Part shown: piece after piece, positions 7,915 through 16,664 of the stretch
Numbering within the stretch: the first letter of the stretch is position 1
Layout: each line of letters opens with the position of its first letter
From: JALZIF01 sp964584905
GTDB taxonomy: Bacteria; Gemmatimonadota; Gemmatimonadetes; Gemmatimonadales; Gemmatimonadaceae
Direction: 5' to 3'
Assembly (NCBI GenBank): GCA_964584905.1
Contig: CAZPCC010000381.1
Span: forward strand, 1 to 32,076
DNA length: 32,076 nucleotides
The notes under the pieces: model-generated
Told to the model about the DNA's origin: nothing
The model's input: the letters and a program-made list of their open reading frames with translations, nothing else
The model's database searches: none
Position numbers and translations under genes: made by a program

Positions 7915-8971
7915 AGTCCGTTTCCTTCGTGACCTTTTTGCATGTCTCGGCCAGCAGCGTCGCCACCCGGTCGACATCGTCGAGACTCACCACTTCGTTA
8001 GGCGAGTGCATGTAGCGGTTCGGCACTGAAACGAGGGCCGTCGCAACCCCTTCCTGCGATATGTGGATGGCGTCGGCGTTGGTGGCCGTGTCGCGTCCGG
8101 CGGCGTGCACCGTGTACGGTATCTCGTTCGCCTTCGCCGTGTCGACGAGCAGACGGAACACTACCGGGGAGATGAGCGAGCCGCGAGAGATTACCGGCCC
8201 CGACCCGAGCTTGTGGTCGCCAACCTCCTTCTTCTCGATCCCCGGATGGTCGGTTGCGAAGGTGACGTCGACGACGATCGCCATCTCGGGATTGAGGCAG
8301 GAGGCGCAGACCAGCGCGCCGCCGCCGTGATAGGCGATCTCCTCCTGAGTGGTCGCCACCGCCACGACTCGTGCCTCGCCCGGTGAATCTGCATAGCGCC
8401 TCAGCGCTTCGAGCACTATGAAGGCGCCGATCCGGTCATCGACCGACCGCGAGACTATGCGGCCATTCGGGAAGTCGATCGTGCGCGCATCGATTACCCC
8501 GGCGTCCCCCACGGAGAGTCGAAGCTCCGCCTCCTTCTTGTCGGCGGCGCCGATGTCCACCCACAGATCGGTGATCTTGCTTGCCTTCTCACGGTCCTCG
8601 TTCTTCATGAGATGAATCGGCTTTTTGCCGATCACTCCCATAACGTCTCCTTCGGCTCCGAGAAACCGAATGCGCTGTGCCACCAGCACCTGCGGATCCC
8701 AGCCGCCGATCGGGCCGATGTGGATGTACCCCTCGTCGTCTATGTACTGCACTATCACGCCGATCTCGTCGATATGGCCATCGAGCATGATCGTGGGTGA
8801 GCCCTCCGGATTCACTACTGCAATGCTGTTTCCGGCTACATCGCCGCGCACCTCCGCGGCGAAGGTGCGGGCCTCGTCGCGCCATACCTTGGCGGCGGCC
8901 GTTTCGTAGCCCGAGGGGCCGGGTGTGTCGAGCAATTTCTTGAGGAAGACAACGGATCGGTCCGAAAGCAT
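7901..8971 (-). CDS. M42 family cytoplasmic metallo-aminopeptidase
   Basis: The product has 356 residues, the normal size for M42 tetrahedral aminopeptidases (TET, glutamyl or deblocking aminopeptidases and the FrvX/YpdE group). Metal ligands and catalytic residues are present in order: DGHIDEIG, the bridging Asp in VDDRIG, QEE with the catalytic Glu, VDVTFATDHPG, and a C-terminal His in RYMHSPNE. These enzymes form large cytosolic dodecamers that finish degrading peptides released by the proteasome or other proteases. There is no signal sequence. It is transcribed alone, convergent with the HEAT gene, with about 270 bases upstream before the next gene. Confidence 0.9.
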   Translation of the reverse strand: MLSDRSVVFLKKLLDTPGPSGYETAAAKVWRDEARTFAAEVRGDVAGNSIAVVNPEGSPTIMLDGHIDEIGVIVQYIDDEGYIHIGPIGGWDPQVLVAQRIRFLGAEGDVMGVIGKKPIHLMKNEDREKASKITDLWVDIGAADKKEAELRLSVGDAGVIDARTIDFPNGRIVSRSVDDRIGAFIVLEALRRYADSPGEARVVAVATTQEEIAYHGGGALVCASCLNPEMAIVVDVTFATDHPGIEKKEVGDHKLGSGPVISRGSLISPVVFRLLVDTAKANEIPYTVHAAGRDTATNADAIHISQEGVATALVSVPNRYMHSPNEVVSLDDVDRVATLLAETCKKVTKETDFTIR

Positions 8972-9238
8972 GTCGTGGAGGCCGGTAGGTAGTCGGGAGA
9001 TCGTTCAGATGTAAGGTAACGTCATCCGGCCGTCACCGTCCCAGCCTGGGCGAGCGACACGCGGAACGGAGACTTGTTGGAATTATCGCGGCAAGCGTCA
9101 GCGCCCCGTCATTCGGGCAAATGCGTGCCGTCCGTATGGGGCCCCAGGGTCACCACTCGAGGGCACCGCCAAGGGCGTCATCGATCGCCGGCTGGTTCGA
9201 TCTGCCCCGGCGAGCGATGGAACCAGGCGGCCGGTTCG

Positions 9239-9655
9239 CTAGGTTCGGCGGATCGGAAAGAGGATGAACGACGCGAGCATGACGAACAGGCCGATGATGA
9301 ACCACTGCCCATTGCCGCTGAGGAAGTAGTAGACGCCTCCGAACAGTGCCGCCGATTCTCCGATCGCCCAGGCCATGATCAGCATCGTGCGCTCCCCCGC
9401 CTCGGAGCGACGCTCGAGTCGTGAGCGGAGTACCAGCAGGAGCACGACGGCCAGCACGAGCACCGCCAGCATTACCGTGTGCAACGTACTCAACACGTCA
9501 GGCGCTGCGGGCTCCCAGTTGGCGCCGCGCTGTACGTAGTACGTCACGGCGCCAAACATCAGCACGCCCACTAGCAAGGCGATGCGAACGACCGCCAGCG
9601 AGCTGGCAGGAGGCGGCGAGCGCCGCGCCGGAACACGGGGATTGGTCAGCGCCAC
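9239..9655 (-). CDS. Small integral membrane protein, 138 aa
   Basis: No family recognised. Four hydrophobic segments are visible at roughly residues 20-40, 58-78, 90-110 and 117-134, with the basic RSRLERR between the second and third. The Pro/Arg-rich N terminus is cytoplasmic by the positive-inside rule. The start is a GTG at 9655 with AGGA about 6 bases upstream, and only 7 bases separate it from the stop of the YtcJ-like gene, so it is likely co-transcribed. Function unknown. Confidence 0.7.
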   Translation of the reverse strand: MALTNPRVPARRSPPPASSLAVVRIALLVGVLMFGAVTYYVQRGANWEPAAPDVLSTLHTVMLAVLVLAVVLLLVLRSRLERRSEAGERTMLIMAWAIGESAALFGGVYYFLSGNGQWFIIGLFVMLASFILFPIRRT

Positions 9656-9662
9656 GGCAATC

Positions 9663-11363
9663 CTAGGGATTGCCCGGCGTCGCCCACAGGGAATCGCGAT
9701 AGACCGCCTCGCCGCCGATGAAGGTGGCGAGTACGCGGGTGCCTAGCAACGAAGTGTCGGGTACCGACATGATGTCACGGTCGAGCACCACGAAGTCGGC
9801 ATACTTGCCGGTCCGGAGCGATCCCATCGTCGACTCCTGGAAAGCGGCGTGCGCCGGCCAGATCGTCATCGACCGGAGCGCCTCTTCGCGGGTCATCTTC
9901 TCGTTCGGATACCATCCGCCCTCCGGCCAGTTCCTGGCATCCTGCCTGGTAACGGACGAATGAAACGAAATCAGCGGATTCACCTGCTCGACGGGAAAGT
10001 CGCTCCCGTTCGGAATGATCACACCGGTGCTCAGCAGCGTACGCCAGGTATACGCACCCTTGATGCGCTCGGGACCGACTCGCTGTTCGGCCCAGTACAT
10101 GTCGCTCGTCTGATGGCTGGCCTGCATGGACGGAATGACATCCAACGCCGCGAAGCGGGGAACGTCGTCAGGCCGCAGGATCTGCGCGTGCTCCACGCGA
10201 AACCGGTGATCCGTCGTCGGAACTTCAGCGAGCGCCTGCTCGAATGCGTCGAGCACGACCTTGTTGCCGCGGTCGCCAATGGCGTGGACGTTCAGCTGGA
10301 AACCGTTCTGCAGTGCCCGCACCGCCACCTCGCGGATCCGCTGGGGCGGCACGAGGAGCAGTCCGTTGTGAGACGGCTCGTCGCTGTATGGTTCGATGAG
10401 CGCCGCGCCACGCGATCCTAACGCGCCATCGGCGCTCAGCTTGATCGCCCGGATCCACAGCCGCCCATCGTGAAGGGCTTCCTGCGGTCCGCGCTCGAAA
10501 TAGTGCGCCAGCGTCGAGTCGCCGCCGCGGATCATGACGTAGTTGCGAAGATCGTAGTTTCCCTCGCCAGCCAGTTCCTCGTAGACGTCGATGACCTCGC
10601 GCCCCACACCCGCGTCATGCACTCCGACCAGTCCCCACCTGTTGGCCTCGGCGATCGCCGCCAGCACGGAGGACCGCACCTCCTCGCGAGGCGCGGCCGG
10701 AATCACACGGCCCACGAGGCCCATCGCGCCATCGACCAGCACACCGGAGGGAGAGCCGTCGGGCAGGCGCTCGATCCGACCGCCATCCGGATCCCTCGAG
10801 GCGCTCGCAAGGCCGGCCTCACGCATGGCCGCTGCGTTGACGAGCGTGGCGTGTCCGTCGATTCGCGTGAGCACCACCGGGTGATCGGGAACGGCGCGCG
10901 ACAGGGCTGCGTGGCTGGGGAAGCGCGTGTCCGGCCAATCATTCTGATCCCAGCCGCGCCCCAGAATCCAAGTGCCGGCCGGCACCTCACCCGCTCGTGT
11001 GACTACCCGGGCGATCACGGAATCGTAGGACTCGGTGCCGACCAGATCCACGTTGCGAAGCGCGGCGCCCAGGCCCGCGAGATGTGCGTGCGCGTCGACC
11101 ATACCCGGGATGACCGTATTCCCCTGCAGGTCCACGACCTGCGTTTCGTCGCCCCGGAACGCCATCGCTCCGGCGGAATCGCCGACGTAGACCAGACGAC
11201 CCCCAGCGGATGCGAGGGCGGTCGCGTTGGGCAGGGAATCGTCGACTGTGTAGATGCGCCCGTTGTAGGCGATCAGGTCGGCTGTGCCGGCGGCGGCGCC
11301 GTCGCATGCCAGGGCGCCGAACGCCGCCAGGACGGCTGCGCCGGGAAATTTGCGTAGAATCAT
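9663..11363 (-). CDS. YtcJ-like amidohydrolase lipoprotein (amidohydrolase family 3)
   Basis: This 566-residue protein begins with a lipoprotein leader (GALAC at about residue 20) and continues as an amidohydrolase-3 enzyme of typical length. Visible elements are IPGMVDAHAHL, the Lys-bearing IKLSADGALGSRG, HAIGD, RVEHAQ and NGSDFPVE, which build the metal site, and the closing GKYADFVVLD. The family hydrolyses amide bonds in varied small molecules such as formamides, but the substrate of most members is unknown. The leader places it outside the inner membrane. It lies between the DUF4349 lipoprotein gene (42 bases upstream) and the small membrane protein gene (7 bases downstream). Confidence 0.87.
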   Translation of the reverse strand: MILRKFPGAAVLAAFGALACDGAAAGTADLIAYNGRIYTVDDSLPNATALASAGGRLVYVGDSAGAMAFRGDETQVVDLQGNTVIPGMVDAHAHLAGLGAALRNVDLVGTESYDSVIARVVTRAGEVPAGTWILGRGWDQNDWPDTRFPSHAALSRAVPDHPVVLTRIDGHATLVNAAAMREAGLASASRDPDGGRIERLPDGSPSGVLVDGAMGLVGRVIPAAPREEVRSSVLAAIAEANRWGLVGVHDAGVGREVIDVYEELAGEGNYDLRNYVMIRGGDSTLAHYFERGPQEALHDGRLWIRAIKLSADGALGSRGAALIEPYSDEPSHNGLLLVPPQRIREVAVRALQNGFQLNVHAIGDRGNKVVLDAFEQALAEVPTTDHRFRVEHAQILRPDDVPRFAALDVIPSMQASHQTSDMYWAEQRVGPERIKGAYTWRTLLSTGVIIPNGSDFPVEQVNPLISFHSSVTRQDARNWPEGGWYPNEKMTREEALRSMTIWPAHAAFQESTMGSLRTGKYADFVVLDRDIMSVPDTSLLGTRVLATFIGGEAVYRDSLWATPGNP

Positions 11364-11405
11364 GGGCCCGATGTTAGCCGTTGGGCTGGCGACGGGGAAG
11401 TAACC

Positions 11406-12323
11406 TCACTTCTCTCCCGGCTTCTCCGGGGGCCATCTGAAATGAAAACGACGCAGCAGCAGGGCAGCGCCGATGATGAGCACTCCCAGCGGTATGAGGA
11501 TACCGGATGCCGAGATGATCCAGGCCAGGAATTGGATGAAATTGCGCCACGCCTGGCGGAATGAATCGGCGAGCACGCTTTCGCCCGGGGCGCCAACGAG
11601 AGGTACCGCCTCGTGGAGGTAGACTACCAGCGTGCTCGTCGCCACCCGGCTTCGCAGGAACCGAAGCCGTCCTTCGTACCGCTCGATCTCTTCGCGCACG
11701 CGGGCGAGCTCGCGTTCGACCATCAGCACATCTTCCAGCTTGCCGGTTCGCTGGACGAGCAACTCTGTGAGGCGGGTCTCGAGCCGGCGGGCGTTCGTCA
11801 GGCGGGCGGAAAGGTCGACGTACTCCTCGCCCACATCCTGAGTTTCTTCCGTGATCGATTCGACCTCGCCGAGCGGCTCCAGTCCCTCGACGACCGCTGA
11901 CCAGCGAGGTGCGGGAATCTTGAGCTCGAGCGATGCCGCGCGGAGACGGTTGTCCCCGCCTTCGATCGAGCTGTTGGCCACGTATCCACCAGCGCGCGCG
12001 GCAAGATCCCGGACCGCGGCGATTGCCAGTTCCAGCGAATCCACCTCGAGCGAGGCCCGCCCGGTACGGATGAGCATCGCGGGCGCGGCGGTGTCGGCAA
12101 CCTGAGCCGGGGACGTGGGGGGAATCGCTGGACTGGGAAGCTGATCCGGTCCCCTCTGGGTCGCCGGCATGAGGGCCTTGGCCTCGCCCGCCGCCATGTC
12201 TCGATCGGCACTCTCTGCGCCGGACATTACAGGAGCGGACATGTCGGCAGAGGATCCGCTGCCGTCGCAGGCGAGTACGCCCAGACTGGCGATCGCGAAT
12301 ACGAGCAAGCTTAGCTGTCGCAT
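11406..12323 (-). CDS. DUF4349-domain lipoprotein
   Basis: I start it at the ATG at 12323, which gives a clean lipoprotein leader with GVLAC (Cys about 20); an upstream frame to 12404 adds a leaderless extension. After a Ser/Pro-rich stretch, residues from about 85 match the DUF4349 layout: a beta-rich domain with GGYVANSS, then a coiled coil (about 185-230, ERELARVREEIERYEGRLRFLRSR), and a C-terminal membrane segment (about 265-290) with a basic tail. The family is membrane-anchored with no settled function. It could be anchored at both ends, spanning the envelope. It is divergent from the M61 gene. Confidence 0.85.
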   Translation of the reverse strand: MRQLSLLVFAIASLGVLACDGSGSSADMSAPVMSGAESADRDMAAGEAKALMPATQRGPDQLPSPAIPPTSPAQVADTAAPAMLIRTGRASLEVDSLELAIAAVRDLAARAGGYVANSSIEGGDNRLRAASLELKIPAPRWSAVVEGLEPLGEVESITEETQDVGEEYVDLSARLTNARRLETRLTELLVQRTGKLEDVLMVERELARVREEIERYEGRLRFLRSRVATSTLVVYLHEAVPLVGAPGESVLADSFRQAWRNFIQFLAWIISASGILIPLGVLIIGAALLLRRFHFRWPPEKPGEK

Positions 12324-12550
12324 GGAGTTCTGTCGTGTATGAGTTTCCAGCACGGTGATCAGGTGTCTCGTGATGAGACGTTCTCGCGCGCAGGACTTGC
12401 ACACTCGCCACGTTATCCGCTTCGCGCGATATCTCCGCTCACTTCCAGTGCGCAGTTCACTTGGATGGCGATCTGCAGAGATTTAGCCTCCTGCGGGGTA
12501 ATTGACACCAAGGTTCGATCGCCGTCTCGTCGACTTTACAGGAGGGTGCT
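12324..12550. other. Divergent intergenic region
   Basis: This gap must hold the promoters of the DUF4349 and M61 genes. A small inverted repeat GTCTC-GTGAT-GAGAC lies near 12365-12380. A TTGACA is present near 12504 but has no convincing -10 partner. I see no small gene. Confidence 0.4.
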
Positions 12551-14371
12551 TTGCGTTTTCCCGTCCTCATCTTTGCCACCGCAATCGCTTTCGGCGCTTC
12601 CCTCGCGCAGGCGCAGCAGCCAGAGGTCGCTGCATTTCGCTCAGCGCCGGTCACGGAGGTGTCCTACACGGTGCAATACGATCGCGTCGCGGCCACTGAA
12701 GGCGCAGTCAAGATTGCGATGCGGTTCACCACTCCGGGCAATGCCCCGGTAATTCTGTCGCTCCCCGCGTGGACGCCGGGGGCGTACGAACTGACCTACT
12801 TCGCGCGCTGGGTGCAGAACTTCGCCGCTTCCGCTGGCGGCAAGCCACTCGAGTGGGACAAGGTGGACTACGACAGCTGGCGGGTCCGGCCTAACGGCGC
12901 GACTTCGGTCACCGTAACCTTCGACTTCGTCGGAGACTCGCTCGACAACGCGATGACGTGGCGGCGTCCCGATTTTCTGATGCTCAACGGCACGAACGTC
13001 TTTCTCTATCCGGAGGGACTCGATTTCGACTGGCCGGCGACCGTGCAGGTGCAGACCGAACCGGGATGGAAGGTGGCGACAGGCATGACCGAACGCGCGA
13101 CGCGCGTGTTCACCGCCCCAAACTATCACGATCTGGTCGACATGCCCTTTTTCATCGGCGAGTTCGATATGGATTCGGCGCGCGTGAGCGACAGCTGGGT
13201 GCGGCTGGCATCGTATCCTGCGGGCGGGGTGGCCGGCGCGGAGCGCCAGACGATATGGAACACGCTCAGGCAGACGATCCCGCCGCAGGTGAGAGTCTTT
13301 GGCGAAACTCCCTGGGAGACGTACACGATGATGCTCATCGCCGATTCCACATATGGCGGCGGAAGCGGATTGGAACATCAGAACTCCCACGTGGACATCG
13401 TGTTCGCGGGCGCCGTAGCGCATCCGCTGCTCCAGGGGCTTTACGCGCACGAACTCTTTCATGCCTGGAACGTAAAGAGGCTGCGGCCGGCCGACCTGGT
13501 ACCGTACCGCTATGACGACGAGCAGCCGACCGAGCTGCTCTGGATGGCCGAGGGAATTACGGACTACTATGCCGACCTTTCCCTCGTGCGCGGCGGAGTA
13601 TTCGACTCGTCAGGCTTCATGCTCGCGACTTCGAGCAAGATCGGCGAAGTGAGCCAGGCCCCGCCGGTGGCGCTCGAGGACGCTTCGCTGTCGACGTGGA
13701 TTCATCCAGTCGACGGCACAGGCTACCTCTACTATCCAAAAGGCTCGCTGGCCGGCTTCATGCTCGACATCATGATTCGCGATGCGAGTGAGAACCGCGC
13801 CTCGCTCGATGACGTCATGCGCCAGCTCTACCGGGAGACCTACGGGCAGGGTGGACGCGGATTCACCGAGGAGCAGTTCTGGCAAGCTGCCTCACGAGCG
13901 GCGGGCGGGAGGTCGTTCGCCGATTTCGAGCGAAGGTTCATCGATGGGCGCGAGCCGTATCCATGGACGGACGTGCTGCCGCTGGCGGGAATGCGCTTCG
14001 TCGTCGACACCATCAGCGAGCCCCGGCTTGGAGTGAATTCCATCGGGTCGGCCGACGGCGTCATGGTGACTGCCGTCCAGCCCGGGAGCGCGGCGGCCGA
14101 GGCCGGAGTGCAGCCGGGCGACATTCTCGTCTCGGTCGGTGACATCCGGGTCGAGGATCAAGACTTTGGCGAGCTCTTCCGGGCAAAGTTCCGGAATCAG
14201 GATGGTGCTCCTCTCCAGATCGGCGTCATTCGTAATGGTACTCTCGTCGCGATAGGCGCGCGTGTGAGACTGAGCGAACGATACGACGGGCGGATCGAAA
14301 TCGACCCGGCGGCACCGCCGAAAGCGATCCGCATTCGAAGTGGTATCCTGAGGGGGACGACCGACCAGTGA
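12551..14371 (+). CDS. M61 family metallopeptidase with PDZ domain, secreted
   Basis: The start is TTG at 12551, supported by GGAGGG at 12541-12546 and by a signal peptide that begins right there and ends near ASLAQAQ (residue 21). The 606-residue protein has the M61 layout: an N-terminal beta domain, the zinc motif HELFHAW near residue 299, the downstream Glu in AEGITDYY near 333, and a PDZ domain at about 480-570 (VQPGSAAAEAGVQPGDILVSVGD). M61 enzymes are aminopeptidases known for preferring N-terminal Gly or Ala. Export suggests it works on peptides outside the cytoplasm. Its stop overlaps the next gene start by four bases (GTGA). Confidence 0.92.
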   Translation: MRFPVLIFATAIAFGASLAQAQQPEVAAFRSAPVTEVSYTVQYDRVAATEGAVKIAMRFTTPGNAPVILSLPAWTPGAYELTYFARWVQNFAASAGGKPLEWDKVDYDSWRVRPNGATSVTVTFDFVGDSLDNAMTWRRPDFLMLNGTNVFLYPEGLDFDWPATVQVQTEPGWKVATGMTERATRVFTAPNYHDLVDMPFFIGEFDMDSARVSDSWVRLASYPAGGVAGAERQTIWNTLRQTIPPQVRVFGETPWETYTMMLIADSTYGGGSGLEHQNSHVDIVFAGAVAHPLLQGLYAHELFHAWNVKRLRPADLVPYRYDDEQPTELLWMAEGITDYYADLSLVRGGVFDSSGFMLATSSKIGEVSQAPPVALEDASLSTWIHPVDGTGYLYYPKGSLAGFMLDIMIRDASENRASLDDVMRQLYRETYGQGGRGFTEEQFWQAASRAAGGRSFADFERRFIDGREPYPWTDVLPLAGMRFVVDTISEPRLGVNSIGSADGVMVTAVQPGSAAAEAGVQPGDILVSVGDIRVEDQDFGELFRAKFRNQDGAPLQIGVIRNGTLVAIGARVRLSERYDGRIEIDPAAPPKAIRIRSGILRGTTDQ

Positions 14372-14583
14372 CGGACGCCGTGCCTTACGCGTTCGTCGAT
14401 GCCCTTGGCGTGCGGTGGGAAGTCACCGAGGCATCGGTCCAGCACGGCGACTCCATCTGCCTGCGTTTCGAGTCACCAGGGGAGCTGCGCGAATTCTGTC
14501 CGCTGCCTGACGACTGGCGCGGCCTTCCCGATTCGGTGCTGGACCGCCTCTGCCGCAGGGCCACTCGCGTGGCCCGCGGCTGA
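14368..14583 (+). CDS. Small hypothetical protein, 71 aa, coupled to M61 gene
   Basis: The GTG start overlaps the M61 stop codon (GTGA) and has AGGGGG about 11 bases upstream inside the M61 gene, a strong sign of translational coupling. The product is an acidic, soluble protein with no Cys pair that would suggest zinc binding. The middle (SICLRFESPGELREFCPLPDDW) is beta-like and the end is basic and helical. I recognise no domain. It ends 14 bases before the convergent hydrolase gene. Confidence 0.65.
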   Translation: MTDAVPYAFVDALGVRWEVTEASVQHGDSICLRFESPGELREFCPLPDDWRGLPDSVLDRLCRRATRVARG

Positions 14584-14597
14584 CCGTATCGGCTGCC

Positions 14598-15506
14598 TCA
14601 TCGCGTCCCGCGTCTCTGGATGAAACCGAGCAGGTCCCGCAGGAACCGGTCAGGCTCTTCCCAATGCGGTGAATGTCCTGTCCCGGGGTAGGACAGCAGT
14701 TCGGCACCCCCGATTCTCCGGGACAGTGCGAGCTGCTCGTCACGCCCGAAAACGGCATCACCGTCCCCCCATACCACCAGCGTCGGCGCGCGAATGGAGC
14801 CAAGCCGCGCAGAATCACCCGAGGCGAGCAGGCCGTCGAGCGTCCCGTGCATCACCCTCGCCGGCACTTTCCGGGTCTCGGCGATCACCCCGTCCATGAA
14901 CGGCTGAGGCACGGACCCCGAGACCATGCTCGTTTGGAACTCCGTGACGAACTCCAGCGGCATGACCTCCGGCAGCTTGCCCACTTCGGCGTGCAGTGCC
15001 CGAACGACATCATTGTCGGCGGTCGTAGCCGAACCGACGAGCACCAGCCGCGACACGCGCTCGGGAGCGGTAAGGGCTACGCGCTGAGCGACAAAGCTCC
15101 CCATGGAGTGGCCGATCACCGTAGCGCGGGTGATTTCCATCGCCTCCATGAACGCTACGACATCATCGCCTAGATCGGCGAGAGTGTAGCCGCTTGCCGG
15201 CCGGTCGGAGTCGCCATGGCCGCGCTGATCGATGGCGAACACGCGGAACGAAGCCGGCAACTTGGGCAGGATGCCGCTGAACGAGTACCAGGAATCGCCC
15301 AATCCGTGCAGCAGAATCAACGGTTCACCCCGCGGATCGCCCCGCTCCGCGTAATGAAGTCGCACTCCCGTCCGCAGCCGCACGTGGGCGAACCGAACGG
15401 ACGGAATCGCCGACGAGACCGTGCTGCCGATCGAGGCGCCCGCAATCGCCGGTTGCGCAGATAGCGGTGCGGCGACGGCCATTATCGTAGCCAGGTGTTT
15501 GAGCAT
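14598..15506 (-). CDS. Secreted alpha/beta hydrolase
   Basis: I use the ATG at 15506 because AGAGGA lies about 9 bases upstream and a signal peptide (about residues 1-23, ending AQPAIA) begins there; an ATG at 15524 would add six residues. The fold signature is clear: LLHGLGDSW for the oxyanion hole, GHSMGSF with the nucleophile Ser, VVWGDGDAVFG for the acid, and GTGHSPHWE for the His. Length (302 residues) is normal for esterase, lipase or epoxide-hydrolase relatives. The substrate cannot be read from sequence. The signal peptide argues for a periplasmic or extracellular role. Confidence 0.85.
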   Translation of the reverse strand: MLKHLATIMAVAAPLSAQPAIAGASIGSTVSSAIPSVRFAHVRLRTGVRLHYAERGDPRGEPLILLHGLGDSWYSFSGILPKLPASFRVFAIDQRGHGDSDRPASGYTLADLGDDVVAFMEAMEITRATVIGHSMGSFVAQRVALTAPERVSRLVLVGSATTADNDVVRALHAEVGKLPEVMPLEFVTEFQTSMVSGSVPQPFMDGVIAETRKVPARVMHGTLDGLLASGDSARLGSIRAPTLVVWGDGDAVFGRDEQLALSRRIGGAELLSYPGTGHSPHWEEPDRFLRDLLGFIQRRGTR

Positions 15507-15641
15507 CGGAGTATCCTCTCGCATCGTGAGTGTGAGGTCCTGCCACGACTGATGCGAGGAACGCGGCGAATCTGCGACACTGGCCTCGGCGCGAGTTTGT
15601 CGGCAGCAACTTGCTTTGCCGGCAACGGGGAGACACTCAGG

Positions 15642-16532
15642 CTACTTCTTTCCCCCGCCGTTGACTCCGGGCACGACCTTTTTCACCGCGCGTGCCACGA
15701 CCGAACGAGCCCGCCAACCATACAGCAACACAGTCTGCGCCGAGGAGCGCTCGCCGGCAGGCACGCTGAACTCGGCCACCACATCCTCGGAGAGCGGACG
15801 GCCCCAGATGGGGCCAAAGCGCGTCTGCCGCCACCACGCGCGCGAGGAATTTTCTCCGGTGTCGGCATGCCAGATGCCGCCGATGAACGGCAGTGGGTCG
15901 AGCGTGATGCCCCGCTCCCCGAAGTACCGCAGATAGTGCACGTGGTTGCCCAGTATCTTCTCCGTGTACTCCGCGCCTAACGTGTTGACGACCGTGTCGC
16001 GCGTGGGCCGGGCTCCGATCGCGGCGTCGATTGGAAGGAGGTCGTGCCGGAACAGATGTGACGTTCCGCAGTAGCTCCAGAACCGGTCGCGAGGCTCGCC
16101 TACGCGGAACAATCCGCTCCAGATCAATCCGGTCGGCATGTACCACCCGGCAGCTTCTCTATTGGCGCGTACGAACCCTGCGAGCCGATTGCTCACGAAA
16201 TCGTCGGCATCGACCGGCATCAGGTGAGTCGGAGAGAACTGCCTGGCGTGGAGCATGCCGACGGCGATCTTGGCGCCGCGGTCCATGTACAACCAGTTCA
16301 CCCAATCGCTCTTCGACCGCGGCGCCTCCGCCGGCGGAAAGTCGACTTCGACGAACTTTCGGTTAGGCGCATCTTCCGCCCACGCCGGCTTCTCGTTCAG
16401 CACGATCACCGTTGCGAAGTGCTCGTCTGTCTGTGCCTCTACCGAGCGCAACGTGTTGCGCAACAGATCGCAGACGCGCTCGTACGACTGCGAGCGCGCT
16501 GGGTGTTTCACGGGAATGACGAACGTGAGCAT
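15642..16532 (-). CDS. Glycosyltransferase-like protein, 296 aa
   Basis: The N terminus MLTFVIPVKHP followed by LRSVEAQTDEHF and VIVLNEKP matches the nucleotide-binding start of GT-A (family 2-like) glycosyltransferases. LMPVDADDFVSNRL, near residue 107, supplies the expected DxD-like metal and sugar-nucleotide motif. The C-terminal third has several Trp residues (IWHADTGENSSRAWW) and ends in a basic tail. No membrane segment is visible, so it is probably cytoplasmic or peripheral. Donor and acceptor are unknown. No other polysaccharide genes sit beside it here. Confidence 0.72.
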   Translation of the reverse strand: MLTFVIPVKHPARSQSYERVCDLLRNTLRSVEAQTDEHFATVIVLNEKPAWAEDAPNRKFVEVDFPPAEAPRSKSDWVNWLYMDRGAKIAVGMLHARQFSPTHLMPVDADDFVSNRLAGFVRANREAAGWYMPTGLIWSGLFRVGEPRDRFWSYCGTSHLFRHDLLPIDAAIGARPTRDTVVNTLGAEYTEKILGNHVHYLRYFGERGITLDPLPFIGGIWHADTGENSSRAWWRQTRFGPIWGRPLSEDVVAEFSVPAGERSSAQTVLLYGWRARSVVARAVKKVVPGVNGGGKK

Positions 16533-16664
16533 AACGAGCTCTACCGGTTGTCGCGACTTGAAGGCATACGCCGACCTGGTGGCGTGGGCGGGGAACGGCG
16601 CCCGTTCATGGACGACGCACCAGGCGCCCGGGTGACGCCGGCCTGCGCTACCGCGCGGCGGAAG

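Noticed and set aside
9185..9215. GGTTCGATC, a tRNA T-loop look-alike
   Set aside because: The flanking bases do not form a five-pair T stem and no acceptor or anticodon arm is present.
12545..12556. GCTTTGCGT, resembling the reverse complement of the cyclic-di-GMP riboswitch core
   Set aside because: None of the other aptamer elements is nearby, and it is the start of the M61 gene.
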